In this document: positions 8,254 through 16,184 of the stretch, one piece after another | Layout: each line of letters opens with the position of its first letter | Position numbering within the stretch: position 1 is the first letter of the stretch | NCBI GenBank assembly: GCA_031290625.1 | Contig: JAITND010000021.1 | Coordinates: 1-44,985 of the forward strand | Direction of reading: 5' to 3' | DNA: 44,985 nt | Source of the DNA: Endomicrobium sp. | GTDB taxonomy: Bacteria > Elusimicrobiota > Endomicrobiia > Endomicrobiales > Endomicrobiaceae | Program-made: the position numbers and the translations under genes | Notes under the pieces: generated by a model | The model's input: the letters and a program-made list of their open reading frames with translations, nothing else | What the model was told of the DNA's origin: nothing | Database searches by the model: none

Positions 8254-8611
8254 TGGACGGAAATGGAAATTCTTTTGTTAATGATTTTGAGCGTATCATG
8301 AAAATCAAATCTCATAAAGAAAACTCCGACCAAGATACTTGCGTTATAAAGCAATGCTATTCTTTCCCCGAGGAAAGAAATGTACGACAAGTGACAAGAT
8401 AGATTATATTATCATTGAAGATAGAGATTAACCAAACTGGAAAGAAGTTCTTGATGAAATCAAACGGTTATCCATTCAACAATCATCTCTAAATCCGTTT
8501 GAAATAAAGAGGCTAGAGACGGACAATGGAAGCGAATTTGACGGATTGTTAAAATTATTGTTTAATTCAACATCGGATATAAGCCTCTCTACAGCGGGAA
8601 TGAGAGTATAA
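8254..8611 (+). pseudogene. unrecognised gene with frameshift and internal stop
   Basis: A good ribosome site (AAGGAG) precedes the ATG at 8254. The frame encodes about 49 residues (MDGNGNSFVNDFERIMKIKS at the start) and stops at 8403. Shifting frame near 8390 gives TSDKIDYIIIEDRD, a TAA at 8429, then PNWKEVLDEIKRLSIQQSSL and on to 8611. The pieces are compatible with one decayed soluble protein of about 115 residues. A TDNGSEF heptapeptide near 8517 recalls integrase cores, but nothing around it supports that. Downstream to 8770 no frame is convincing. Confidence 0.35.
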
Positions 8612-8773
8612 AACTCTAATAATTCGGCGTAGTTGTCAGATATAATTTTTCCGAATTCCGTCCAACTGTCTGAACTTATAAATATAGCTTTGCAGATTCT
8701 TGAAATGGTGTAAGTCATATATCAAGAAAATCATTTTTTCACCCGTCTTTAAGCGAAAGTTTGCTCAACGTCT

Positions 8774-10828
8774 ATGAAGACGCTTTGGAAAAGCGTGCAG
8801 AACTGCCTAAAAAGCATTAAACTTAAGCGAAACGATGGGATAATTTTTGTGACTACTTGGATAAAATGCTTTTTAAATATCAAATATCCTCAAGATGTAA
8901 AAACCAAGATAAAGATAGTATTATTGTACTTTTTCTTAATACTTGCCATATGCGCATTGTTTCGTCTACTGCTGTGCATTAGTTATCCGTCTATATTTTA
9001 TCAGTTGTCTTTTTGGGATAAGACTGCCAGTTTTATTTATGGTTTGCGTTTTGATATCGCTACTTTTTGTATCTTCCAAGGACCGTTTATAGTACTTTTG
9101 TTTTTCCCATGGCGTGGAAGCTGTGAAAAAAATATTATCCTAATTTCTTCCGTCTTATTAAGCGTAGTATCATTTTTGATGATTTTGACGTTAAGCGCAG
9201 ATTTTTTTTATTATCCGCAAGTGAAGCGACATATGACAGAAGATCTGCTTTTGGCTTGGAGAGACAAAACTTTCATACTCGGCTACGTATTTAAACGTTA
9301 CCTGCCTGCTTTGATTTTAATTGTATTCGTATTGTTTTTTTTAGAAATAAAAATTATTAAATTTATGAAACAGTACAATCCAAAGCTTATAAGCCTGTTT
9401 AAAAAGGTAGGAATTTTTATTGTAGTTAGTTTTTTTGTAATTTTGGGAAGAAGAGGCAGTTTTAACTTTTCCGGCATGCCGTTAAATCTAATAGATGCTT
9501 ATAAAATTCAAAAAAGTCCGGCAAATATTCAACTTATCTTAAACGGAATATTTACGCAGTATTATTTTCTTAAAGGAACAAACGACACAAAAGGCGTAAT
9601 AAATTCTGGTTATCCTGCGGAACAAGCGTTAAAAAATGCAAAGAGCTTTCTTTTGAGCGAAAATGAAATTTTTCCTGATGAAAAATACCCTATAATGCGA
9701 CGTTTAAAGAATAGCGGAAAGCACCAGAACTACAATGTTGTAGTTGTCTTGTTAGAAAGTTGGACGCCCAAATATATTGATTCTTTTAATGGAAATAAAC
9801 GTTATAATGTTACTCCTGTTTTTGATAAAATAGCATACGGCGGAATTAAATTTGTAAACGCCTACTCTGTTGGTCCAAGAAGCCAGTTTGGTTTAATTGC
9901 ATCGCTTGTCGGTATGCAAATAGTTCCAGGAACCGTTCATTATTATGGTTTTGATATTATGAGTGCTTTTACTAAGATTGCCGTCGCTTTTAGGAATAGG
10001 GGATACCATACTTTGTATGCTCAATCTTATGAAAGAAAATCTATAATGATGTGTTCTGTGGCTGAGAATATGTTAGGTTTTGATAAAAGTTACGGAAAAG
10101 AAAATTTCCCTCAGTTGATGAACTATAAATATGATAATATATATGATTACGAGATGTGCGACTTTATCTCTAAAAAAGCCGGGGAAAGCCATGATCAAGG
10201 CAAATCGTTTTTTATTTGTGCTTTTACAGGAACTACGCATGTTCCTTTTATTCAGACCGCTGTGCAATTTGAAAAATACCCGCCAAATTCAGAGGAAAAC
10301 AAATATCTCAACAACTTGTATTATGCCGATTATTCTATAGGGCATTTTATTGAACAAGCAAAGAAAGACGGGTATTTTGACGATACAATTTTTATTTTTA
10401 TGGCTGATCATATAGCTGGAAGTTTCGCTTCCACTACAAATACAAAACAAAGATTTAAAATTCCTATGGTTATATATGCTCCCAAAATTTTTAAACCGCA
10501 AGTTGTTGAATATACGGTTTCTCAGGCAGATTTAATTCCCACGCTGTATCACTTAATGGGTATAGATGAGCCGTTTTCCGCAATTGCCGTCAATGCTCTT
10601 GATAAGGATGCCAACCATTTTGCTTTGATATGCGATGGGATGAATATAGTCTTTATTAACAAAAAAGGCGACTATATAACTAATAACCGAATTATGGTTG
10701 TTGAATCTTCAGCCGATAAAGATAGTAGCGAATATAGTTCTCTTAATGAAACATTGTTGTCTTTGGACAAATCAATTACAGAGTTAATTAAAACTAACAG
10801 ATGGTATAATTCTGGAAAGGTTGTATAG
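8774..10828 (+). CDS. membrane sulfatase, LTA synthase/phosphoglycerol transferase superfamily
   Basis: This 684-residue protein has about five N-terminal membrane segments (residues 45-230) followed by an extracytoplasmic alkaline-phosphatase/sulfatase domain. The metal-binding acid is in LLESWTPKY (about 325). The likely nucleophile is the serine of VGPRSQFGL (about 369), where the family has Ser or Thr. The C-terminal metal ligands are in MADHIAG (about 541-547). Relatives transfer phosphoglycerol or phosphoethanolamine to glycolipids or periplasmic glycans, so a role in envelope decoration is likely; the substrate cannot be read. No ribosome site precedes the ATG, and the first 40 residues look unlike the family, so translation may start later or the 5' end may be a fusion with foreign sequence. 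Confidence 0.8.
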   Translation: MKTLWKSVQNCLKSIKLKRNDGIIFVTTWIKCFLNIKYPQDVKTKIKIVLLYFFLILAICALFRLLLCISYPSIFYQLSFWDKTASFIYGLRFDIATFCIFQGPFIVLLFFPWRGSCEKNIILISSVLLSVVSFLMILTLSADFFYYPQVKRHMTEDLLLAWRDKTFILGYVFKRYLPALILIVFVLFFLEIKIIKFMKQYNPKLISLFKKVGIFIVVSFFVILGRRGSFNFSGMPLNLIDAYKIQKSPANIQLILNGIFTQYYFLKGTNDTKGVINSGYPAEQALKNAKSFLLSENEIFPDEKYPIMRRLKNSGKHQNYNVVVVLLESWTPKYIDSFNGNKRYNVTPVFDKIAYGGIKFVNAYSVGPRSQFGLIASLVGMQIVPGTVHYYGFDIMSAFTKIAVAFRNRGYHTLYAQSYERKSIMMCSVAENMLGFDKSYGKENFPQLMNYKYDNIYDYEMCDFISKKAGESHDQGKSFFICAFTGTTHVPFIQTAVQFEKYPPNSEENKYLNNLYYADYSIGHFIEQAKKDGYFDDTIFIFMADHIAGSFASTTNTKQRFKIPMVIYAPKIFKPQVVEYTVSQADLIPTLYHLMGIDEPFSAIAVNALDKDANHFALICDGMNIVFINKKGDYITNNRIMVVESSADKDSSEYSSLNETLLSLDKSITELIKTNRWYNSGKVV

Positions 10829-11158
10829 ACTTATTTATAATTTAAAAGTCGCTTCGGATTTGCCGGAGGAACTGTTTCAGTTGTTCGTCATTGCGGGGCA
10901 GATCCGCAATCTTGTTTTAGTTGTTCGTCATTGCGGACTAGCTCCGCAATCTCAGATGGTATAGAGCTTCCGGCATTTGCCGGAATGACGAAGAGAAGTT
11001 TCAGCAGTTCATCATTAATTATAAATTGTAGAAGTTTTACAGACGCAATATCTGCAATAGCATGCCAAGCGGAAAACGACATGATTGGCTGAGCGACTAA
11101 ACATAACGTCCATTGAAGTCGTTTATGTTATTTTATTTAATAATGATTAGGATAATAT
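10829..11158. other. non-coding stretch with dispersed palindromes
   Basis: No credible gene. Two palindromes of the type attgcgg-spacer-ccgcaat occur at about 10889-10910 and 10931-10952, followed by the inverted pair ccggcatttgccgg near 10971. The rest (11015-11158) holds nothing I can identify. Confidence 0.6.
10887..11014. repeat. dispersed palindromic repeat element, copy A
   Basis: About 128 bp nearly identical to 16223-16350. It contains three nested palindromes (two attgcgg...ccgcaat units and ccggcatttgccgg) followed by aatgacgaagagaagtttca. Similar single palindromes occur at 14684-14714 and 14775-14806. This is the signature of a REP/RPE-like family spread through the genome. Confidence 0.85.
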
Positions 11159-11243
11159 ATGAAAAAATAAACGTTATCTTTTGGCGTTTCTTTTTCTTGT
11201 GATAATGTTGCCGACAACGGCAAGGGCTGAGCTTGATTTTTAG
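11159..11243 (+). pseudogene. signal peptide remnant of a secreted protein
   Basis: The ATG at 11159 is followed by a run of six A and an immediate stop. With five A, the frame reads a textbook signal peptide: KNKR, then YLLAFLFLVIMLPTTARA with an A-x-A cleavage site, then ELDF and a stop at 11241-11243. Only the leader of this exported protein survives. Confidence 0.55.
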
Positions 11244-11564
11244 GAGTGTTGTGAAGGATGATTCATTCTATTCTTACAGCGTCAACTTTTGCTGCGGAGA
11301 TTGTTTTCGTTTGGTGAGGCGTAATTTTATTGCGCACAAGTTTTTTCGCTTTTATAACGAGGAACGTGACAAAGCCTTATCGCGAAATCCTGTTTTACGT
11401 AGTTTCACGAGTTTAGTTTATTATAACAAAAGCGTTATAGATTTTCAGTTATATTTATTCTTGTCCAAAAGATTCACAAGCAAGATTGATTTTGGAAGGA
11501 TTTGACATGTTAAAAAAAGATGTTGTAAGTTACAATATGTATGTCAGACTGAGAAGTAGTATGC
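11244..11564 (+). other. degraded coding debris, no gene assigned
   Basis: One frame stays open from 11233 to 11505 (about 90 codons, TTG start, no ribosome site). It is rich in F, R and Y and resembles nothing I recognise. A second short frame with a good GGAAGGA site starts at 11506 and ends at 11628 inside the nuclease remnant. Both are probably chance or eroded sequence following the signal-peptide remnant. Confidence 0.3.
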
Positions 11565-11642
11565 AGAGAGGAAGTCAGTTTGTTAGCGGTAGCGTTTGGG
11601 AAGAAGAAAGGAATAGGGTGCAAATTTGAGAAGGAATGTTAA
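11565..11642 (+). pseudogene. C-terminus of an AAA-ATPase-like/PD-(D/E)XK (DUF1703) protein
   Basis: In frame, this segment reads REEVSLLAVAFGKKKGIGCK then FEKEC and a stop. It matches the end of the gene on the opposite strand at 14812-15432 (KEVSLLAIAFSNKKEIGCKF) nearly residue for residue, and the DNA is also close. It is the last 25 codons of a second, otherwise lost copy. Confidence 0.8.
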
Positions 11643-11703
11643 TAATCAATGGTTTTCTCTAAGTTTGGAAAGGGGCTTTTAAGAAAGAAAGAGGCGCTGT
11701 GCA

Positions 11704-12439
11704 ATGTTAAAGAAATTAGTCGCTATGTTGTTAGTTTTTATAATGATGTGTTTGCAAGTGATGACTGACTGTGCAAGGTCTGAATGACTTAGAGGACTTA
11801 ATACAACAAGATGAAAGACTTCAACGTTTATTGGCTATGCCGATAGGCCATAATACAGACTTAGAATTCTTAAGGCAGTATTACATAGTTCGCCCAGACT
11901 TTTTGATAAACAATGAACAAGGGAGGGGAATTTACGAGTTAAGGGTTTTGGGAGATTTTCACTATCTGCAGAGGCGGTATCAATTAAATCATTTAGATGC
12001 GGAACAGGAACCTGCTCCTGTAGCTGAATCGCCAACGGTATGGCAGAGAATAAAAGCGAACCCGGGTGTTGTCGCGGTGGCTGTGGGTGCTGTAGTGGTG
12101 GGTGTAATGGCGTTGCTGTATTATTATAATCGGCGTGCAAGGACAGGCGGTACAGAACCACAGCCGGAAGCGCCTCAATCTGGGGGAAAAAGAGAAGCAG
12201 TAGCGACTAGAGCAGAAGCCCCAGCGCTTCAGTCGGCGGTAGTAACACCACTACCACCAGCACCAGTAGCCCCAGCAGTGACAGCGCCTCAGTCGCCGGT
12301 AGTAACACCGCTACCACCAGCGCCAGTAGCCCCAGCAGTGACAGCGCCTCAGTCGCCGGTAGTAACACCACTACCACCAGCGCCAGTAGCCCCAGCAGTA
12401 AGTAGCGGGGCCCAGTACCAAAGCCAAGCGCCAATTTGA
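11704..12439 (+). pseudogene. secreted Pro/Ala-repeat protein, frameshifted by a 4-bp duplication
   Basis: An ATG at 11704 encodes a signal peptide (MLKKLVAMLLVFIMMCLQVM). The frame stops at about 11787. Removing one copy of the tandem ACTG in atgactgactgtg (about 11761-11771) joins it to QGLNDLEDLIQQDERLQRLL and a frame open to 12439. The mature part has an acidic helical region, one membrane segment (VVAVAVGAVVVGVMALLYYY, about residues 100-119 of the second frame), then a Pro/Ala tail of three 20-residue repeats. The signal peptide would export it; the internal segment would anchor it with the repeats as an extended stalk. The base composition is much more GC-rich than its neighbours. The start of the signal peptide is shared with the gene at 12864. 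Function unknown. Confidence 0.6.
12241..12400 (+). repeat. 60-bp tandem repeat, 2.7 copies
   Basis: Units at 12241-12300, 12301-12360 and 12361-12400 (partial) are nearly identical, differing at a few positions. Each encodes a 20-residue Pro/Val/Ala block (TPLPPAPVAPAVTAPQSPVV). The near identity suggests recent expansion by slippage or unequal recombination. Confidence 0.95.
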
Positions 12440-12480
12440 TGTAGAACCAATAGAGAACAAATAGACGGACTGAGACTTGA

Positions 12481-12657
12481 CGAGCTGAGGTGGTGCGTTT
12501 TAGCTTCATTTGTGAGATCATCCCAAAAGCTGAAGTACTCTATCTGTTGGGGCGCCGGATAACAGAGCGACTTGACGTGTCTGCAGATATTGGAAAGCTA
12601 TTCCCAGAGAAAAGGAGTGAACTTGTAGTGCTTGTAGGTATTATTACGGAGGAATAG
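12481..12657 (+). pseudogene. unrecognised coding remnant
   Basis: A 58-codon open segment without a start reads AEVVRFSFICEIIPKAEVLY, LLGRRITERLDVSADIGKLF and PEKRSELVVLVGIITEE to a stop at 12655-12657. The composition is protein-like. Upstream the frame has a stop just before it. Between here and 12864 only short acidic pieces remain (for example MDEEQRMVRTWFEQMN at 12664). Confidence 0.35.
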
Positions 12658-12863
12658 AATATATGGATGAAGAGCAGAGAATGGTACGGACTTGGTTTGA
12701 ACAGATGAACTGAGTTCCCACTTGAACCACAAACAGTATGGCAGTAGTGGACAGATTCAGATGACGATGACTAGAGAGCAGTCAGATTGCCAGCGTTTTC
12801 AGTTTGGAAAGTTTGGAAGTACAGATTTAAAAGACAGAAACGAATAAAACAAGGATGGTGATT

Positions 12864-13505
12864 ATGATAGAAAAGTCTCCAGGAAAGAAATTAGTCGTTA
12901 TGATATTGGCAGCAACTTTGGTTGCCGCTACAGTTGTAACTCCAAGAGCGTTTGCGAATAATGAAGATAGGGTGGAACAGGTTGCTGTTGCTTTTAGACC
13001 ACCAGTGATTTCGCCTGAAGAAGCGCTACGACAGTGGGAAGAGGACTGGGAACGATTATCACAGCTAAATCGGGGTATGGTTGAGCGTGAGGATGCGGTG
13101 TCGGAAAGAGTTTTAGAGGCAGCGGATTTTGAGTTTTCACTTTTTCCCCTCGCGGTGGAGTTTGTACGGCCAGAGCAGGGGACAGAACGGGAATTGCAGT
13201 GGCAAGACCGGGGGCGGCAGATGCGGGAATGGGGACAGCGGGTACGAGAACGGCGACTGCAACTGCTACGGCAACAGCAACATCAGCGACAGGAATGGCA
13301 ACAGGAACAGCAATGGCAGCGGCAACAGGATGCGGAGCGCAGGTGTCGTCGCAATTTACAACCGATACCTCAGGATGAAGCGGTTGCATTGTCAAGAAAA
13401 GATATTTTTGGCCGCTTGGTCACCATGGTCGCCTACTGGATATGTATATTTAAAATTTGTAATCCTATTTTGGCAAGACCAATATATGTACAGAGACCGA
13501 TATAG
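12864..13505 (+). CDS. secreted Gln-rich protein, C-terminus probably frameshifted
   Basis: The start at 12864 is chosen because AAGGA (12851-12855) is ideally spaced for it; the ATG at 12855 overlaps that site. A signal peptide (KKLVVMILAATLVAATVV, then TPRAFA with an A-F-A cleavage site) is followed by an acidic region and a strongly Gln/Arg-rich segment (QWQQEQQWQRQQDAERR), likely a coiled coil. The last 40 residues (from about 13400) change abruptly to a hydrophobic composition, and another frame looks equally coding there, so the native C-terminus is probably lost. The signal peptide is related in DNA and protein to that of 11704. Function unknown. Confidence 0.5.
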   Translation: MIEKSPGKKLVVMILAATLVAATVVTPRAFANNEDRVEQVAVAFRPPVISPEEALRQWEEDWERLSQLNRGMVEREDAVSERVLEAADFEFSLFPLAVEFVRPEQGTERELQWQDRGRQMREWGQRVRERRLQLLRQQQHQRQEWQQEQQWQRQQDAERRCRRNLQPIPQDEAVALSRKDIFGRLVTMVAYWICIFKICNPILARPIYVQRPI

Positions 13506-14024
13506 CTGTCTTAGAGGAGTTTGAAAAGGTTTGTCCAGATTTTCGGGCAAAGAATCCAGAAGAGAAGGAAGCTTACAAGGAAGAGATTTTGGAAGATTTT
13601 CGCAAACGGCAGGAAAGAGTATCAGTCAAAGCATAAAGCCGATGTACCAGCAGAAGAGACTTACAGCTTACCTAGCGGTAGACGCATAATGGACAGAAAA
13701 AAGAAAGATAGGAACAAAGTTTATAGTTACGTTTGCCAAAACGCAATCGCCAAAATGATTTGCAGATAAGATAACTGCGCAAGGGATATATAGTAGTAAT
13801 ACTTGATGATGAGCCGTTAATACAATTAGAGGCGTTAAACTTTCTAAGGTCAATGAAAGGTTATGATATGGAAAGAGAGACTGAAATAAAATATAACAGT
13901 TAAATACTTTACACAAGGGAAGGATAAAGTATTTTTAGTTGCAGATTATGAACTTAATGGAAACTCGGGATTGTTTTTAAGTCTCGGTGCAACAGTTGGT
14001 TTATTGCCGTTTATGATATTTTGA
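13470..14024 (+). pseudogene. fragments of one or more decayed genes
   Basis: Three good protein-like pieces occur in different frames. The first is at about 13508-13637 (VLEEFEKVCPDFRAKNPEEK, then EAYKEEILEDFRKRQERV). The second is at 13775-13903 (LRKGYIVVILDDEPLIQLEA, then LNFLRSMKGYDMERETEIKY). The third is at about 13893-14024 (VKYFTQGKDKVFLVADYELN, then GNSGLFLSLGATVGLLPFMI). Pieces two and three join with a one-base shift. The last resembles the end of a membrane or beta-rich exported protein. Families not recognised. Confidence 0.4.
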
Positions 14025-14050
14025 ACAGACCCAAAATAACTCTTCTGAGA

Positions 14051-14293
14051 TTATAGGCTCGTGAATTCCTTTATAACTTTCTTTGGATAATTAATCAGGT
14101 AATAGACAGCAATATGCGGGATTTCTGAGCATTTGTAATAAGGCTGTAGGGGATTAGCCTTAAATCCTTTGTTTATGAGTCCAAAAAGTTCCTTTATAAA
14201 AAGGGCTTCTTTGTTAGGAGTAATTTGTTTTTTCCCATTGAATTATACAAAATCCTCTCTCTCAAAATACATAAAGTCTAGTCGGTCGGGCAT
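14051..14293 (-). pseudogene. 81-codon gene with one internal stop
   Basis: A good ribosome site (GAGAGGA) precedes the ATG at 14293 (minus). The frame reads MPDRLDFMYFEREDFV, a single TAA, then FNGKKQITPNKEALFIKELF, GLINKGFKANPLQPYYKCSE and on to a stop at 14051-14053. Apart from the one stop codon the frame is intact. I do not recognise the family. It is the last of three small minus-strand genes in a row, a layout that recalls phage or plasmid genes. Confidence 0.5.
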
Positions 14294-14310
14294 GCTTTTG
14301 TCCTCTCAGT

Positions 14311-14480
14311 TTAAGTCTCCAATTCCCGCATCTCTATGACAAAAGCTTCTATCTCTCTCTTCCTATGCATTACAGCCGCCACTGCCATGCTCTACCGTCC
14401 TTTGCTCTCTCGGGTATCTATCCAACTCGTGATAGGTGAGAATCACTGTCAGTATGTCCATGTTTTTAATATCATCGGGG
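14311..14480 (-). pseudogene. small frameshifted gene
   Basis: On the minus strand, DDIKNMDILTVILTYHELDR then YPREQRTVE is followed, after a frame change near 14390, by MAVAAVMHRKREIEAFVIEM and RELET, with a stop at 14311-14313. That stop is directly upstream of the ribosome site of the next minus-strand gene, so the spacing is operon-like. Family unknown. Confidence 0.4.
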
Positions 14481-14511
14481 TGTTGGGGGGATGTAGGGTA
14501 GGCAGTGGGAG

Positions 14512-14666
14512 TTATTTGAAACGTTCGCTTAGCATATTGTAAGCGACACGCTGTTTCTGTGTTGAGAGATTGTCCATAAACTTTCGTAGGTAGCTGTCGT
14601 CCTGCTCTCCCACCCCATGCGTGTACAAATTTCCGCTGCTGAAAACACTGCTTTGTCTTTATTCAT
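14512..14666 (-). pseudogene. small frameshifted gene
   Basis: An AGAGGA ribosome site and ATG at 14666 (minus) give MNKDKAVFSAAEICT. After a frame change at about 14620 the reading continues as HGVGEQDDSYLRKFMDNLST and QKQRVAYNMLSERFK to a stop at 14512-14514. First of the three-gene minus-strand row. Family unknown. Confidence 0.45.
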
Positions 14667-14683
14667 TTGCTTCCTCTCAATTA

Positions 14684-14714
14684 GATTGCGGATCACGTCC
14701 GCAATGACAATTTA
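14684..14714. repeat. dispersed palindrome, single unit
   Basis: agattgcggatcacgtccgc and the following aatgacaattta form one unit of the attgcgg/ccgcaat family. A second unit with the same flanks lies at 14775-14806. Confidence 0.8.
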
Positions 14715-14774
14715 CTTATTCTCCTCCTACATCCGTATCTTTCTCTTTGGTCTTCATAAGCTGAAAACACCGCT

Positions 14775-14806
14775 AGATTGCGGGTCAAGCCCGCAATGAC
14801 AATTTA
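14775..14806. repeat. dispersed palindrome, single unit
   Basis: agattgcgggtcaagcccgc followed by aatgacaattta. It shares both arms and the aatgacaattta tail with 14684-14714, about 91 bases upstream. It lies a few bases after the stop of the nuclease pseudogene and could also fold as a terminator-like stem. Confidence 0.8.
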
Positions 14807-14811
14807 ACCTC

Positions 14812-15432
14812 TTAAGTTTTACATTCCTTCTCAAATTTGCACCCTATTTCTTTCTTGTTGCTAAACGCTATTGCTAACAAACTTACTTCCTTTCTATCAT
14901 ACTTCTCATAATATTTCTTCTCTTTTATTTGTTTTATTGCTTCTTTTATCATTTCTTCTTTACTTTTATCAGCGCTATACTTTATCTCCACTACTATTAT
15001 ATCATTCTCTTTCTCTTTCTTTAGTACTGCATCTATCCTTCCTTTATCTGTGTGTACTTCCCCTTCTACTTCAAACCCTGTTACTCTCATCAGCATTAGA
15101 ATCATTGAGTGATAGTATGCTTCTTTGCTTTTCATTTGTTCTAACAGTTTGTTTGTTAAACTATTTATCTCTCTCGATTGACGATTACTGTAATATTCTA
15201 TTAGATTTGTTAAAAATGAGTTCCTTACTTCCATCAAATAAATTCTTACTTCCTTTAAACAGTTCCTTTATTGTGATTATAAGTAACGATTTCCCAAAAC
15301 GACGAGGGCGAGATAGAAAATATACACTCCCGTTGTTTATTAAGTCCAATATATGCTTGGTCTTATCTACATATATAGCCCATTATCTCTTAATTTCTCA
15401 AATGTTTGCGTTCCTATCGGTAATTTTCTCAC
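14812..15432 (-). pseudogene. AAA-ATPase-like/PD-(D/E)XK nuclease (DUF1703) with internal deletion
   Basis: From a GTG at 15432 (minus, GAGG site) the frame gives [19 protein letters not shown], an opening typical of AAA-ATPase-like (DUF1703) proteins. After a small frameshift near 15373 it continues as [20 protein letters not shown] and [10 protein letters not shown], the P-loop region. It then jumps directly to the C-terminal nuclease part, which is open from about 15237 to 14812. That part carries GRIDAVLKK and IIVVEIKYS, the PD-(D/E)xK core. Full-length relatives have about 500-550 residues, so some 250-300 residues of the ATPase and linker are missing. The family is abundant in some host-associated bacteria; its role is unsettled. 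Confidence 0.8.
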
Positions 15433-15489
15433 TGGTTACCTCGGCTCTAGCTCTGAATATTTCTATATAGACACACCCCTAAAACCCAA

Positions 15490-15693
15490 TCAATAAGGCG
15501 GTAAACTTTGGTAAAAGTCTGCCATTTCCCTAGCCGCAACAGAGTTACATGTAAAATTGTAAAAATAAGTTGTAAGTACCGCTGCGAGCAGATAGCCGAA
15601 CAATATAATTGCGCATAGTTTTTTCGCGACAATCGCAACTCCGACAATGTAAAAATCAGCGCATATGTTACATCTTTTTTTAATCTTTATCAA
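15490..15693 (-). CDS. possible small membrane protein (weak)
   Basis: A 67-codon frame with a TTG start and no ribosome site contains one membrane segment (LCAIILFGYLLAAVLTTYFY). Another frame on the same strand (15447-15647) is also open, so coding is uncertain. The surrounding 15433-15790 holds no other candidate. Confidence 0.2.
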   Translation of the reverse strand: MIKIKKRCNICADFYIVGVAIVAKKLCAIILFGYLLAAVLTTYFYNFTCNSVAAREMADFYQSLPPY

Positions 15694-15793
15694 CTCTTGT
15701 CGTCGTTCGTTAAACGACGTTATCCATTTGCGGCTTTACCATCTTTACCATTATTTATATCGTTAGATGTTGTTGCATATAAATTTTCTAAAG

Positions 15794-16084
15794 CTAGTTT
15801 TCCTCTCGGTACTCGCTTCGTGTCACGAAACCGCCAGTAAAAGATTTAACAACTTCCCGACGGCGACAAAAAGAAAAGCCTACGCCTATATATAATAGAT
15901 ACGAAACGCCCGCCAATGTAAAATTTTCGCGAAATCTTTGCGAAACTTTGTATAATCTATATTGTTTTAAGGGACATTTTAGAAGACAACAAAAATTACA
16001 AGCGTTTTTGACCCAAATTTTAAGGCATAATCCGCTTAAATTCTTTTTCCCAGCCATGAATATATTTACGCTTTTTAAGGACAA
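15794..16084 (-). CDS. possible 96-residue protein (weak)
   Basis: An open minus-strand frame directly after the integrase remnant stop. It is Cys- and Arg-rich (NACNFCCLLKCPLKQYRLYK) with a short hydrophobic stretch (LAGVSYLLYIGVGFSFC). It has a TTG start, no ribosome site and no family. It may be eroded sequence from the mobile element that carried the integrase. Confidence 0.2.
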   Translation of the reverse strand: MSLKSVNIFMAGKKNLSGLCLKIWVKNACNFCCLLKCPLKQYRLYKVSQRFRENFTLAGVSYLLYIGVGFSFCRRREVVKSFTGGFVTRSEYREEN

Positions 16085-16184
16085 TTATTATATAGAGACT
16101 TCAAAAAAGCTGAACTTCCAAGCTTTTCAAATAGTTGTCAGTCACGCCAACTGAAGCATGATTGAGCAGCTTGCTAACTCTGTA

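Noticed and set aside
8476-8718. Minus-strand 80-codon frame
   Set aside because: No ribosome site and no family; the opposite strand gives more protein-like pieces with a promoter and a strong Shine-Dalgarno.
10888-11082. Minus-strand frame containing FVIPANAGSSIPSEIAE
   Set aside because: This peptide is the translation of the dispersed palindromic repeat, a common false gene.
12207-12521. Minus-strand Leu-rich frame across the 60-bp repeats
   Set aside because: It is the complement of the Pro/Ala repeat; the plus-strand frame has a start region, signal peptide and sensible domain order.
12994-13524. Long overlapping frames on both strands in the Gln-rich gene (including Ala/Val-rich and Gly/Asn-rich ones)
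   Set aside because: They are by-products of the repetitive CAG/CGG-type sequence; only the 12864 frame has a ribosome site and a signal peptide.
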